Below, piece after piece: positions 5,511 through 5,527 of a stretch of DNA of 5,527 nt. The stretch covers positions 1 through 5,527 of the forward strand of contig JAEZMB010000074.1 in the NCBI GenBank assembly GCA_023435825.1. Direction: 5' to 3'. Made by a program: the position numbers and the translations under genes. The notes beneath the pieces were generated by a model. The model was not told the DNA's origin and did no database searches. It was given only the letters and a program-made list of their open reading frames with translations. Origin of the DNA: Pseudomonadota bacterium (GTDB lineage Bacteria > Desulfobacterota > Desulfovibrionia > Desulfovibrionales > Desulfovibrionaceae). Positions within the stretch are counted from its first letter, which is position 1. Every line of letters starts with the position of its first letter.

Positions 5511-5527
5511 CCGCCACCCCCCCCCCG

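Overview
The window looks like a chromosomal housekeeping segment of a GC-rich deltaproteobacterial sulfate reducer, most likely family Desulfovibrionaceae (Solidesulfovibrio/Desulfovibrio-like). This rests on strong G/C preference at third codon positions, proteobacterial protein families, and a coaX - TPR gene - eno order that I associate from memory with Desulfovibrio genomes. The genus is an inference. I see no tRNA, rRNA, CRISPR, insertion sequence or phage gene.

Layout: seven genes in two divergent groups. The minus-strand group reads leftwards from 1727: a YbbA/LolD-type ABC ATPase (1727-1056), a small membrane-anchored protein with a TPM/YgcG-like segment (1059-538), and ribonuclease HI (rnhA, 541-53). 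These are joined by two 4-base stop/start overlaps (ATGA, then GTGA), so they form a tightly coupled operon. Past rnhA lies a 21-base C homopolymer (24-44) close to the left edge. The plus-strand group reads rightwards from 1726: a secreted GDSL esterase/thioesterase I (tesA, 1726-2451), type III pantothenate kinase (coaX, 2457-3248) and an uncharacterised TPR protein (3245-3979, ATGA overlap with coaX). After a 163-base gap comes enolase (eno, 4143-5453). The gap carries an 18-base inverted repeat, a TATAAA box and a leader hairpin, so eno probably has its own promoter. A very GC-rich tail with hairpins follows eno and ends in a 10-base C run.

The most unusual structural point is the divergent junction at 1725-1728. 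The start codons of the ABC ATPase and of tesA share the bases of one CATG palindrome. There is no intergenic DNA, and each gene's ribosome-binding site lies in, or antisense to, the other gene's 5' end. The pairing of tesA with a ybbA-like ATPase is known from other Proteobacteria, but the usual large permease partner (YbbP) is absent here.

Functionally the region mixes glycolysis (enolase), coenzyme A synthesis (CoaX), envelope esterase/ABC functions and RNA-DNA hybrid removal (RNase HI). I found no convincing undescribed system. The parts that are hardest to assign are the TPM-like protein, the TPR protein, the overlapping divergent starts, the eno upstream palindrome and the poly-C tract.
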